Positions 7,650-15,162 of a stretch of 35,744 nt of DNA are shown piece after piece. Location of the stretch: positions 1-35,744 of the forward strand of contig NZ_AFIJ01000006.1 in the NCBI RefSeq assembly GCF_000214495.1, in the 5' to 3' direction. Source of the DNA: Megasphaera lornae (GTDB taxonomy: Bacteria > Bacillota > Negativicutes > Veillonellales > Megasphaeraceae). Made by a program: the position numbers and the translations under genes. The notes under the pieces are model-generated. The model worked only from the letters and a program-made list of their open reading frames with translations, was not told the DNA's origin and ran no database searches. Each line of letters opens with the position of its first letter. Within the stretch, counting starts at the first letter, position 1.

Positions 7650-8063
7650 TTAAAAAGGAATATCCGTATCTTTCGCACTGTTGCCCATAGCACCGAAATT
7701 GTCGCCGCCGGCAGGACTGCTTGCAACGCCGCCGTTCCCCCGTCCCAACGGAGAACCGACAAAATCGCAATTCACTTCCGTTACATATCGTTTTTGACCG
7801 TCCTGCGTTTCATAAGAACGAGTGGTAATACGGCCTTGCACAAACACACGAGTTCCTTTTGCTAAATTGTTACCGCAGCTTTCCGCCAAAGTACCCCATG
7901 CCACACAAGGAATAAAATCAGTCATTTCTTTCTGTTCCCCTGTATCCGACGCTGTATAATACCGCGAGCAAGCCACGGTAAACCGCGTAACCGTTTTCCC
8001 GGTTTTTGTGCTGCGAACATCCGGATCTCGAGCAAGATTTCCCAATAATTGTACTGAATTCAT
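7650..8063 (-). CDS. ssb: Single-stranded DNA-binding protein
   Basis: 137 residues. The OB-fold covers roughly residues 1-105 (MNSVQLLGNLARDPDVR at the start, then TRFTVACSRYY and VFVQGRI). A short glycine-rich linker follows and the protein ends in the acidic tip DTDIPF that recruits repair and replication partners. It coats single-stranded DNA in replication and repair. The frame is open nine codons further upstream, but the ATG at 8063 has GGAGG at the right distance and starts the canonical fold. It lies between rpsF and rpsR, as is usual in Firmicutes. Confidence 0.96.
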   Translation of the reverse strand: MNSVQLLGNLARDPDVRSTKTGKTVTRFTVACSRYYTASDTGEQKEMTDFIPCVAWGTLAESCGNNLAKGTRVFVQGRITTRSYETQDGQKRYVTEVNCDFVGSPLGRGNGGVASSPAGGDNFGAMGNSAKDTDIPF

Positions 8064-8079
8064 ACCTTTGCGCCTCCGC

Positions 8080-8364
8080 TTATTCGTCAATCTTCACAAT
8101 CAACTGTTTCAAGATTTCATCACGAATTTTCATTACGCGGTCAATTTCTTTGATAATGTCAGGTTCAGCTTCGAAATTAACCAAGACATAGTACCCGTCA
8201 TTCTGTTTTTTTACAGGATACGCTAAATGTCGTTTGCCCCAAGGTTCTATTTTTTCTACCTTAGCACCGTTTTTCTTCAACAAAGCATCGACAAATTCAA
8301 TAATCGGTTTCACTGCTTCGTCTTCCAACGGGCGGGCAATAAACATGACTTCGTACTTATTCAC
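8080..8364 (-). CDS. rpsF: 30S ribosomal protein S6
   Basis: 94 residues including an initiator GTG. The sequence KYEVMFIARP, WGKRHLAYPVKKQNDGYYVLVNF and the C-terminal VMKIRDEILKQLI are typical S6. The start was set at the GTG at 8364 because AGGAGGTGA lies seven bases upstream, and the product then begins VNKYEVMF as in relatives. It is the first gene of the operon; its ribosome site is part of the leader structure described at 8373-8416. With S18 it forms the heterodimer of the 30S platform. Confidence 0.96.
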   Translation of the reverse strand: MNKYEVMFIARPLEDEAVKPIIEFVDALLKKNGAKVEKIEPWGKRHLAYPVKKQNDGYYVLVNFEAEPDIIKEIDRVMKIRDEILKQLIVKIDE

Positions 8365-8372
8365 GAAATCAC

Positions 8373-8416
8373 CTCCTCTTTCGGACATATGACCCTTCCC
8401 TGAGAAGGGTTAGGAG
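8373..8416 (-). promoter_or_regulatory. Probable S6:S18 ribosomal-protein leader
   Basis: In the rpsF leader, ACCCTTC and GAAGGGT (8404-8410 with 8392-8398) form a seven-bp hairpin with a five-base loop. An outer helix pairs CTCCT (8412-8416) with AGGAG (8373-8377), which is the rpsF ribosome site. The 3' side of the asymmetric internal loop carries CCG (8382-8384). A hairpin with an asymmetric loop holding CCG is the known S6:S18-binding motif, which mimics the 16S site and represses translation. The structure was drawn by eye, with no covariance test. Confidence 0.6.
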
Positions 8417-8439
8417 CCTGATATAATTCAAGCTCTATT

Positions 8440-8468
8440 ATTATAGCATTCATTGCCTGTCGTTTCAA
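8440..8468 (-). promoter_or_regulatory. Promoter of rpsF-ssb-rpsR
   Basis: TTGAAA (8463-8468), 17 bases, TATAAT (8440-8445) with an extended TGC on the minus strand. It begins only 13 bases after the purL stop codon, and no hairpin terminator stands between, so purL read-through into this operon is possible. Confidence 0.8.
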
Positions 8469-8480
8469 GATTTTTTTTGC

Positions 8481-11400
8481 TTACTTAAAATAGTTGACGC
8501 CGCCCGCAAAGATAGGTTGTAATTTGTTCCCCTGTATATTACGGAATATATCGTCCCCGCTGAAGCGTTCACTATGTGCCATTTTTCCCAGCACCCGACC
8601 GGAAGGATCGGTAATGCTTTCTACCGCCATGACGGACTGATTCGGATTATACCGACTGTCATAGGTCGCCTTTCCCTGCGGGTCCACATATTGTGCGGCA
8701 ATCTGACCGGCCGCCGCCAACTGCCGTACGACTGCGGGAGTCGCTACAAAGCGGCCTTCGCCGTGTGAAACGGGAACCGTATACACTTCTCCCGCCCGGG
8801 TCAAGCTGAACCACGGGCTTAAGGTGGAAACAATTTTTGTCCGTACCATACACGATACATGCCGTCCTATTTCATTGTATGTCAACGTGGGGCTGTCCTG
8901 CGTCAACGGCTGTACATGCCCATAGGGTAAGAGTCCCAGTTTTATTAATGCCTGAAACCCGTTACAAATGCCCAGAGCCAAGCCGTCCCGTTCATACAAC
9001 AACCGTTCCAGCGCCTCCGTCAACAAGGGATTTCTGAATAAGGTGGCAATAAACTTCCCCGAGCCGTCCGGCTCATCGCCGGCACTGAAACCGCCGGGGA
9101 ACATAATAATTTGCGCCTCTTCCATACGCGCGGCCATGGCGGTCAGCGATTCCTGTAACGCCTGTGCCGATTCATTCCGTAATACCATGACTTCCGTCAC
9201 GGCGCCGGCACGTTCAAAGGCGGCCGCCGAATCGTATTCGCAATTGGTTCCGGGGCAAACGGGAATAAACACCTTCGGTTTGCCGAAGTCGGCATGTCGC
9301 TGTACGCTGCGCCGCGTATACAGCGGAATTTCCGCATCTCCCGCCGTCGTCTTACCATATAAGGGAAAGACCGATTGTAACGGCTGTTCCCAGGCCCGCT
9401 GCAGATCCGCCAACGGCAGGCAGTCATCGGCAACGGCAATGCGCGCTTCTCCCGCCGTAACGCCCAAAGGCCGCACATAGGGGAGCTCCTGCCAGGCCGC
9501 CGCGGTTACGCCGTCCGTTTCCACTACCAGTGAACCGTATGACGAAGAAAATAAAATATCGCCGGTAATGTCTTCCGCCAAATCGAGACCGATCGCATTG
9601 CCGAAGGCCATTTCCGCCAAAGCCGCCGCCACGCCGCCTTGTGCAACCGCCCGGGCGGCCGCTACTTTGCCTTCGCCGATCGCCTCATATAAGCGATCGC
9701 AATGGGCGCGGAACACGGCAAAGTCCGGCATGGCGGACGAATCCCGCGGCACTTCCAACAGCAATACGGCATGACCGGCTTCTTTAAATTCGGGAGAAAT
9801 AATGCGGTCCGCATGTTCCGTAACGACCGCAAAGGAGACTAACGTCGGCGGCACCGTCAGTTGCTCAAACGTACCGCTCATGCTGTCTTTGCCGCCAATT
9901 GCGGCAATCTGCAGCGCGCGTTGCGCCGTATAAGCGCCCAGCACCGCGCTGACGGGCAATCCCCAGGCGTTTTCATCCGTTCCTAAACTGCGGAAAAATT
10001 CCTGCAAGGTTAAATAGGCATCTTGTCGTCTGCCGCCCAGGGCTGCCAGTTTGGCCACCGAAAGAAGTACGGCATATACCGCCCCGTGGTACGGACTCCA
10101 CACGGCCAAATCCGGGTCATAGCCATGAGTCATAATGGAAACGGTAGACGTTTTTCCCTGCAGCACCGGCAATTTCGCCACCATCCCCTGTACGGGTGTT
10201 TTTTGATAGGTGCCGCCGAAAGGAAGGAGTACCGTAGCGGCGCCGATGGTACTGTCAAACCGTTCCGCCAGTCCCTGTTCGGAAGCCGTATTCAATTGCT
10301 GCATGGTCTGCAGCCATGTCGTTTTTATATCGTCTGCCGGCGGCGCCGCAAAAAAATCTTCGCTCCGCGGCGCCGTAATATGCGCCCGCCGCTGTTGAGG
10401 CACGCCGTTCGTATCCAAAAAAGCGCGCGAAATATTCACTACTTCCTGCCCGCGCCAACGCATCCGCAACCGTTTCGTGTCCGTAACTTCGGCAATCACC
10501 GTAGCCGACAGGTTTTCTTCCGCCGCATAGGCTAAAAACCGTTCTACATTCGCCGCAGCCACGACGACCGCCATCCGTTCCTGCGATTCGGAAATCGCCA
10601 ATTCCGTACCGTCCAGACCTTCATACTTTTTCGGCACCGCATCCAGTTGAATATCCAAGCCGTCCGTTAATTCCCCGACCGCTACGGAAACGCCGCCGGC
10701 ACCGAAATCATTGCACCGCTTAATAAGCCGGGTCACTTCGCCGCGGCGAAACAGTCGCTGAATTTTACGTTCCATCAGGGCGTTGCCTTTCTGTACTTCC
10801 GCCCCGCACGTTTGCAGGGACATAACCGTATGTTTTTTCGAAGACCCGGTGGCGCCGCCGCAACCGTCACGACCCGTTTTCCCGCCTAAAAGAATGACCG
10901 CATCTCCCGGCACCGGCGTTTCCCGCACGACATTTTTTCGCGGTGCCGCGGCGATAACCGCCCCGATTTCCATACGTTTGGCAACGAATCCCGGATGATA
11001 GTATTCTTTCACTTCACCGGTAGCCAAGCCGATTTGGTTGCCGTAGGAACTATAGCCCTTGGCCGCACCGGTCGTCAACGTACGTTGCGGTAATTTGCCG
11101 GGCAACGTATGCGCCACCGGTTGGCGCGGATCGCCGGCACCGGTAACCCGCATCGCCTGATAGACATAGGCCCGACCGCTCAACGGGTCCCGTATACAAC
11201 CGCCTAAACACGTCGCCGCCCCGCCGAACGGTTCAATTTCCGTCGGATGATTGTGGGTTTCATTTTTAAACAATAGTAGCCATTCTTCCGTTTTTCCTTC
11301 TACCTCGACGGGCACAATAATAGTACAGGCGTTAATTTCTTCCGATTCATCCAAATTTTTTAAGGCCCCCGCCGCTTTCAGTTCCTTCACGGCAATCGTA

Positions 11401-12224
11401 GCCATATCCATAAGGGATTCGGGTTTATGACGCTGCAATTTTTCCCTCGTTGTACGATAGGTTTCATAGGCTTTGCGAATAGGCGCGGTAAACGGACTTT
11501 CGTCTACTGTTACTGCTGTCAACTCGGTCATAAACGTAGTGTGCCGACAATGATCCGACCAGTACGTATCAATGACGCGAATTTCGGTGACCGTCGGATC
11601 CCTTTTTTCGTCCTGCCGGAAATAGGTTTGACAGAAAGCCAGATCTTCCGGACTCATGGCCAATCCCATGTCTTGTAAAAGCGCTTGTAACTGCGCTTCA
11701 TCAAACTGACGAAAGCCTTCGATACAAGGCACCGGTGCCGGCGTTTCCCACGACATTTGCAAGGTTTGACAAGGTGCCGACGACGCTTCCCGGGCTTCTA
11801 CGGGATTGATGCAATACGTCCGGATCGCCGCCATATCCGCTTCTGAAAGCGTTCCCTGCAACACTGCCACACGGGCGGTACGCACCATGCCGTCTTGTCG
11901 CATAGTCAGCATTTGTAAACACTGCATGGCCGAATCGGCACGTTGGTCATATTGTCCCGGCTGATATTCAATGGCCAGGACATGATCCCCCGCTGCCGTC
12001 GGCAAGGTATCATACACCTCGTCAACCGGCGGTTCTGAAAAGATCATATTCTTGGCGGAAATAAACATGTCTTCGCTTAAACCGCTCACATCATAGCGCT
12101 GAAAAATACGCAGCGATTGTATCCCCCGTATGGATAAATTGTCTTGTAAATCCGCAAGCATGCGTTTTTCTTCATCGGCAAACTCTTCTTTTTTGGCAAC
12201 ATACAAACGTCTGATAGACTGCAT
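8481..12224 (-). CDS. purL: Phosphoribosylformylglycinamidine synthase, single-chain
   Basis: 1247 residues. It makes FGAM from FGAR, ATP and glutamine in de novo purine synthesis. An N-terminal PurS-like region is followed by the ATP-binding synthetase core, with NETHNHPTEIEPFGGAATC and IRDPLSGRAY early on and a second AIRS-like half containing GGKDSMSGTF. A C-terminal class I glutamine amidotransferase closes the chain. The amidotransferase nucleophile is Cys1087 in GICNGFQAL, with VSHGEGRF carrying the His/Glu pair. The length and the opening RRLYVAKKEEF fit the clade II single-chain form found in Clostridia and Negativicutes rather than the split PurS/Q/L system of Bacillus. AGGGAGGT precedes the ATG by seven bases. 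It diverges from xpt, another purine gene. Confidence 0.97.
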   Translation of the reverse strand: MQSIRRLYVAKKEEFADEEKRMLADLQDNLSIRGIQSLRIFQRYDVSGLSEDMFISAKNMIFSEPPVDEVYDTLPTAAGDHVLAIEYQPGQYDQRADSAMQCLQMLTMRQDGMVRTARVAVLQGTLSEADMAAIRTYCINPVEAREASSAPCQTLQMSWETPAPVPCIEGFRQFDEAQLQALLQDMGLAMSPEDLAFCQTYFRQDEKRDPTVTEIRVIDTYWSDHCRHTTFMTELTAVTVDESPFTAPIRKAYETYRTTREKLQRHKPESLMDMATIAVKELKAAGALKNLDESEEINACTIIVPVEVEGKTEEWLLLFKNETHNHPTEIEPFGGAATCLGGCIRDPLSGRAYVYQAMRVTGAGDPRQPVAHTLPGKLPQRTLTTGAAKGYSSYGNQIGLATGEVKEYYHPGFVAKRMEIGAVIAAAPRKNVVRETPVPGDAVILLGGKTGRDGCGGATGSSKKHTVMSLQTCGAEVQKGNALMERKIQRLFRRGEVTRLIKRCNDFGAGGVSVAVGELTDGLDIQLDAVPKKYEGLDGTELAISESQERMAVVVAAANVERFLAYAAEENLSATVIAEVTDTKRLRMRWRGQEVVNISRAFLDTNGVPQQRRAHITAPRSEDFFAAPPADDIKTTWLQTMQQLNTASEQGLAERFDSTIGAATVLLPFGGTYQKTPVQGMVAKLPVLQGKTSTVSIMTHGYDPDLAVWSPYHGAVYAVLLSVAKLAALGGRRQDAYLTLQEFFRSLGTDENAWGLPVSAVLGAYTAQRALQIAAIGGKDSMSGTFEQLTVPPTLVSFAVVTEHADRIISPEFKEAGHAVLLLEVPRDSSAMPDFAVFRAHCDRLYEAIGEGKVAAARAVAQGGVAAALAEMAFGNAIGLDLAEDITGDILFSSSYGSLVVETDGVTAAAWQELPYVRPLGVTAGEARIAVADDCLPLADLQRAWEQPLQSVFPLYGKTTAGDAEIPLYTRRSVQRHADFGKPKVFIPVCPGTNCEYDSAAAFERAGAVTEVMVLRNESAQALQESLTAMAARMEEAQIIMFPGGFSAGDEPDGSGKFIATLFRNPLLTEALERLLYERDGLALGICNGFQALIKLGLLPYGHVQPLTQDSPTLTYNEIGRHVSCMVRTKIVSTLSPWFSLTRAGEVYTVPVSHGEGRFVATPAVVRQLAAAGQIAAQYVDPQGKATYDSRYNPNQSVMAVESITDPSGRVLGKMAHSERFSGDDIFRNIQGNKLQPIFAGGVNYFK

Positions 12225-12279
12225 GTTATGACCTCCCTTACTACGCTCGCAAAGCTATAGATAAAAGTTTTACCTATTT

Positions 12280-12308
12280 AGTATAACGGTTTTATGACGC
12301 CCTGTAAA
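12280..12308 (-). promoter_or_regulatory. Promoter of purL
   Basis: TTTACA (12303-12308), 17 bases, TATACT (12280-12285) on the minus strand, giving a leader of about 50 bases. No purine riboswitch is seen in it. Confidence 0.65.
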
Positions 12309-12320
12309 TTAAAAACCGCA

Positions 12321-12342
12321 GCGCCCCCGGTCACCGGGGCGC
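12321..12342. repeat. GC-rich inverted repeat between the purL and xpt promoters
   Basis: The arms at 12321-12330 and 12334-12342 pair over nine positions with one bulged C, around TCA. It lies upstream of both divergent promoters, so it cannot end either transcript. On the minus strand it is followed by TGCGGTTTTT, so it could be a stray terminator or a shared regulator site. Confidence 0.55.
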
Positions 12343-12366
12343 CGACCGCTTTTTGCCGCGCTGTAT

Positions 12367-12395
12367 TTGACTTTAAAAAAGTGGCGTATTAAACT
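12367..12395 (+). promoter_or_regulatory. Promoter of xpt
   Basis: TTGACT (12367-12372), 17 bases, TAAACT (12390-12395). The predicted leader is about 34 bases, too short for the guanine riboswitch that often controls xpt in Bacilli. Confidence 0.6.
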
Positions 12396-12435
12396 ATATA
12401 TATTCATCAAATCGCCGGGTAGGGAGGCGCCTTAT

Positions 12436-13032
12436 ATGTTGGAATTGGAAAATCGTATAAAAAAAGATGGTCGCGTAATTGATAACAGAATCTTAAAAGT
12501 TGACAGTTTTCTTAATCATCAATTGGATCCGGCCCTGCTCACCCGCATGGGGCAGGAATTGGCCCGGTTATATGCCGACACGGCGATTGATCGGATTGTC
12601 ACCATTGAAACCTCCGGCATTGCCGTCGCCTATGCGGTCGCCATGGCCATGGGAAATATCCCGGTAGTCTTCGCCCGAAAAAAACGCTCTCTTCTGAGCG
12701 TTGATGACCAATATGTCACGTCCGTTTATTCGTATACGAAAGAAGAAGAATATACGGCTTCCATCAGCCGGCAATATCTTCCCGCCCGCGAAAATATATT
12801 GATTATTGACGATTTTTTGGCCAGCGGCGCCGCCGCCCTGGGCCTCATTCGCCTGGTGCAACAAGCCGGCAGTCGGACGGCGGGCATCGGCGTCGTCATT
12901 GAAAAGACCTTTCAACCCGGACGGGCGACCTTGGAACAGGCCGGCTATCGTGTAGAAGCCTTGGCCTCTATTGAATCCTTCACCGACAATCAACCGATTT
13001 TCACTTCTTCTCACGTAAGGAGAAAAACATGA
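12436..13032 (+). CDS. xpt: Xanthine phosphoribosyltransferase
   Basis: 198 residues, close to the 190-195 usual for Xpt, a cytosolic purine salvage enzyme making XMP from xanthine and PRPP. The opening LELENRIKKDGRVID..ILKVDSFLNHQLDP is typical. IETSGIAVAYAVA holds the substrate region, ARKKRSLL the flexible loop, and ILIIDDFLASGAA (about 122-134) the PRPP-binding signature with its acidic pair. The frame is open from 12367, but the ATG at 12436 has GGGAGG at 12422-12427. The last four bases overlap the next gene, so the two are translationally coupled. The purine context (divergent purL) supports the assignment. Confidence 0.93.
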   Translation: MLELENRIKKDGRVIDNRILKVDSFLNHQLDPALLTRMGQELARLYADTAIDRIVTIETSGIAVAYAVAMAMGNIPVVFARKKRSLLSVDDQYVTSVYSYTKEEEYTASISRQYLPARENILIIDDFLASGAAALGLIRLVQQAGSRTAGIGVVIEKTFQPGRATLEQAGYRVEALASIESFTDNQPIFTSSHVRRKT

Positions 13033-13640
13033 GAGCACAGTTCTTTGACGGCTTTAATTTTTCTACATTCAAATATAGTATTGTAGCCATTGAAAACCCG
13101 GATTCTTTTTTTCATATTCAAGATTTTTCCCTGCATCCGGCCATGCATACGGAAGCCTGTATCCGCGGATATACCTGTATCTTCGGCATTAACGAAGAAA
13201 AAAAATTAACCTTGCAGACCTTATTTACCAATAACAGCGGCATGACTCCGCCCTGTATTGACGAAATTTCGCCGCAATCGTTTCATTCTCCCGCCGGCGA
13301 CTTGCGCTATGATTTGCGCCATGTCCTTCCTTATACGGGCTCCCTGCTCATTGCCAATCATTTTCTCCATGCCTATTTTATGCCTTTCGGCTTTCAGCTG
13401 CCGCATGCGTTTGAAAAGGTTTTCGAATTGACTTTTTCCCGCGGCTTATTTGTGCAGGTACGCGACCGCTCCCGGGATGCCAAAAGGCTGCGCCTGGAAT
13501 ATGCCGAGCCCCTTTCGGCCGGAAAAAAACTCCGTATCCGCTTGGGCGGCATAATCGGCCAATCGGAAGAATACGGCTTTGACGAGGAACTCATCGCCCA
13601 ATATATGGATTTAAGTTATGATACTAAATATTTATTTTAA
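13029..13640 (+). CDS. Hypothetical protein coupled to xpt
   Basis: 203 residues that I do not recognise. The start ATG overlaps the end of xpt in an ATGA arrangement and has AAGGAG eight bases upstream, so the frame is real and co-translated with xpt. No signal peptide, membrane helix, nucleotide-binding loop or cysteine cluster is visible; the four cysteines are scattered in the first half. The N-terminal third is rich in Phe and His (FFDGFNFSTFKYS, SFFHIQDFSLHP) and the middle has FLHAYFMPFGFQLPHAFEK. The C-terminal half is basic (VQVRDRSRDAKRLRLEY), then ends acidic and aromatic. Coupling to xpt suggests, but does not show, a role in purine or nucleotide metabolism. Confidence 0.75.
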   Translation: MRAQFFDGFNFSTFKYSIVAIENPDSFFHIQDFSLHPAMHTEACIRGYTCIFGINEEKKLTLQTLFTNNSGMTPPCIDEISPQSFHSPAGDLRYDLRHVLPYTGSLLIANHFLHAYFMPFGFQLPHAFEKVFELTFSRGLFVQVRDRSRDAKRLRLEYAEPLSAGKKLRIRLGGIIGQSEEYGFDEELIAQYMDLSYDTKYLF

Positions 13641-13644
13641 TCCC

Positions 13645-13678
13645 AAAAAGGACAACACCGAAGTGTTGTCCTTTTTTT
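13645..13678. terminator. Bidirectional intrinsic terminator
   Basis: A 14-bp stem (13645-13658 with 13663-13676) with a CGAA loop. It ends in seven T residues on the plus strand (13672-13678) and five on the minus strand, and so serves xpt-unknown (+) and the CoA-transferase (-), which converge here. Confidence 0.92.
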
Positions 13679-13700
13679 GTGCTATACACCTTGCCGCCGG

Positions 13701-15047
13701 TTATAACGCCAGCTTGCTGGTCTTGGTCCAAATCCCCATTTTTTCCGCATCGCCGATCAACTGTTCCCTGAAATCCGGATGGGCAATAGAAATTAACGCT
13801 TCCGCCCGTTCCCACGTAGAACGACCGCGCAATAACGCGATCCCGTATTCAGTCACCACATAGTGCACGGCCGAACGCGGCGTCGATACAATCGACCCCT
13901 GCGGTAACGTCGGCAAAATCAGCGATTCCAAAGAACCGTCCGCTTTTTTCCGGGTCGAATGGAGGCATAAAAAGCTTTTCCCGCCTTCAGACGCATAGGC
14001 GCCCTGGGCAAAGTCCAACTGTCCGCCCGTACCGCTGATATGTTGGAAGCCCGCCGATTCGGAATTAACCTGCCCGTACAAATCCAAATTAATACAACCG
14101 TTAATAGAAATAAATTTATCAATGCCGGCAATGACATGAATATTATTCGTATAATCTACCGGCGCATTAAATACAATTTGATTGTCATCAATAAAATCAT
14201 ATAGCCGTTTCGTACCGCCTGCAAAGGCATATACGATTTTACCGCGATCCCGCGATTTATTTCCCGTAATTTTTCCGGCCTCATATAAATCCAGGTAGGA
14301 ATCCACCAACATTTCCGTATGAGCGCTCAAGTCTTTCACATCGGACTGCGCCAGTTTATTTCCGATAGCATACGGCGTACCGCCGATTCCCAGCTGAATC
14401 GTACTGCCGTTTTCAATAAGCGGCAATACAAAATCCGCTATTTTTTCATCTTCCGCCGTGGCGGCTTTATTCTTCAATTCCGCCATCGGCGAATGCGACC
14501 CTTCGACAATATAATCCACCGCCGCAATATTTAATTCCGTTTCATACCCCAAGGCCTTCGGCATATTGTTATTCACTTCTACAATCACTTCTTTTGCCGC
14601 CCGCAGCAATCCCCGCAAATCCGCCGCTTGCGGTCCCAAGTTGAAATTCCCCCAGCGATCCATGGGATGTACTTGAATAATCAGTTTATCAATCCGGTCC
14701 CAGTATTTCGGCAATTCATTAAACAACATGGGAATAAACCAGCACCGCCCGTCTTTATTCATTTTCCGATCCATACTGTTCATATGAGCCGAAGCGAACC
14801 GCACTTGCGTATTGGAAGTGCTCTCCGTATACACGGCATACGGCTCGGACTTAATCAATACGGAACCGACAATTTCCACGCCGCGCAACGATTGAATGCG
14901 CGCTCCCAACGCGCGATCAATGTCCACCGGTGCCGATAAGCCCAAGCCGTAAGAAATACGATCGCCGTCCTGTACCCGGGCCGCCGCTTCAGCAGCCGTA
15001 ATTTTTCTTTTTTCGTACTCTCCGGCAATTTGTGAAATTCTGTACAT
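13701..15047 (-). CDS. Acetyl-CoA hydrolase/transferase family CoA-transferase
   Basis: 448 residues of the class I CoA-transferase type that moves CoA between acetate and a short-chain acyl or 4-hydroxyacyl group. The catalytic glutamate is expected at Glu245 in SAHTEMLVDS, aligning with Glu238 of the 4-hydroxybutyrate enzyme. Other landmarks are QLGIGGTPYAIGNKL (218-232), GQVNSESAGFQHISGTGGQ and DFAQGAYASEGGKSF. The length and motifs fit the butyryl-CoA:acetate / 4-hydroxybutyrate CoA-transferase group, a sensible enzyme for a butyrate- or caproate-producing anaerobe; succinate-propionate exchange is an alternative. The ATG at 15047 was chosen over an upstream one because GGAGG lies eight bases before it. 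It follows rpoN by 115 bases. Confidence 0.9.
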   Translation of the reverse strand: MYRISQIAGEYEKRKITAAEAAARVQDGDRISYGLGLSAPVDIDRALGARIQSLRGVEIVGSVLIKSEPYAVYTESTSNTQVRFASAHMNSMDRKMNKDGRCWFIPMLFNELPKYWDRIDKLIIQVHPMDRWGNFNLGPQAADLRGLLRAAKEVIVEVNNNMPKALGYETELNIAAVDYIVEGSHSPMAELKNKAATAEDEKIADFVLPLIENGSTIQLGIGGTPYAIGNKLAQSDVKDLSAHTEMLVDSYLDLYEAGKITGNKSRDRGKIVYAFAGGTKRLYDFIDDNQIVFNAPVDYTNNIHVIAGIDKFISINGCINLDLYGQVNSESAGFQHISGTGGQLDFAQGAYASEGGKSFLCLHSTRKKADGSLESLILPTLPQGSIVSTPRSAVHYVVTEYGIALLRGRSTWERAEALISIAHPDFREQLIGDAEKMGIWTKTSKLAL

Positions 15048-15092
15048 AATAAATTCCTCCCTGAGTATAAAATAATACATATAATAAAGCCA

Positions 15093-15152
15093 TTATTTTC
15101 ATAGTATGCCCTTGTTTTATTATTTATTTGTGAAAATAATAACTTTTGTGAA
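15093..15152. repeat. Short repeats upstream of the CoA-transferase gene
   Basis: TTATTTTCA (15093-15101) is inverted as TGAAAATAA (15131-15139). TTTGTGAA also occurs twice in the same direction (15127-15134 and 15145-15152), 18 bases apart. The TTGTGA half-site resembles those of Rex and of CRP/FNR-type regulators, so a redox or catabolite regulator could bind. No promoter could be fixed relative to them. Confidence 0.4.
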
Positions 15153-15162
15153 TAAAAAACAG

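Noticed and set aside
12225-12435. Purine riboswitch in front of xpt or purL
   Set aside because: The leaders are short and the conserved loop sequences of the purine aptamer are not present.
15070-15092. GG-N10-TG upstream of the CoA-transferase gene as a sigma-54 promoter, suggested by the adjacent rpoN
   Set aside because: The -12 element lacks GC, and the -24 element is TGGCTTT; too weak to call.
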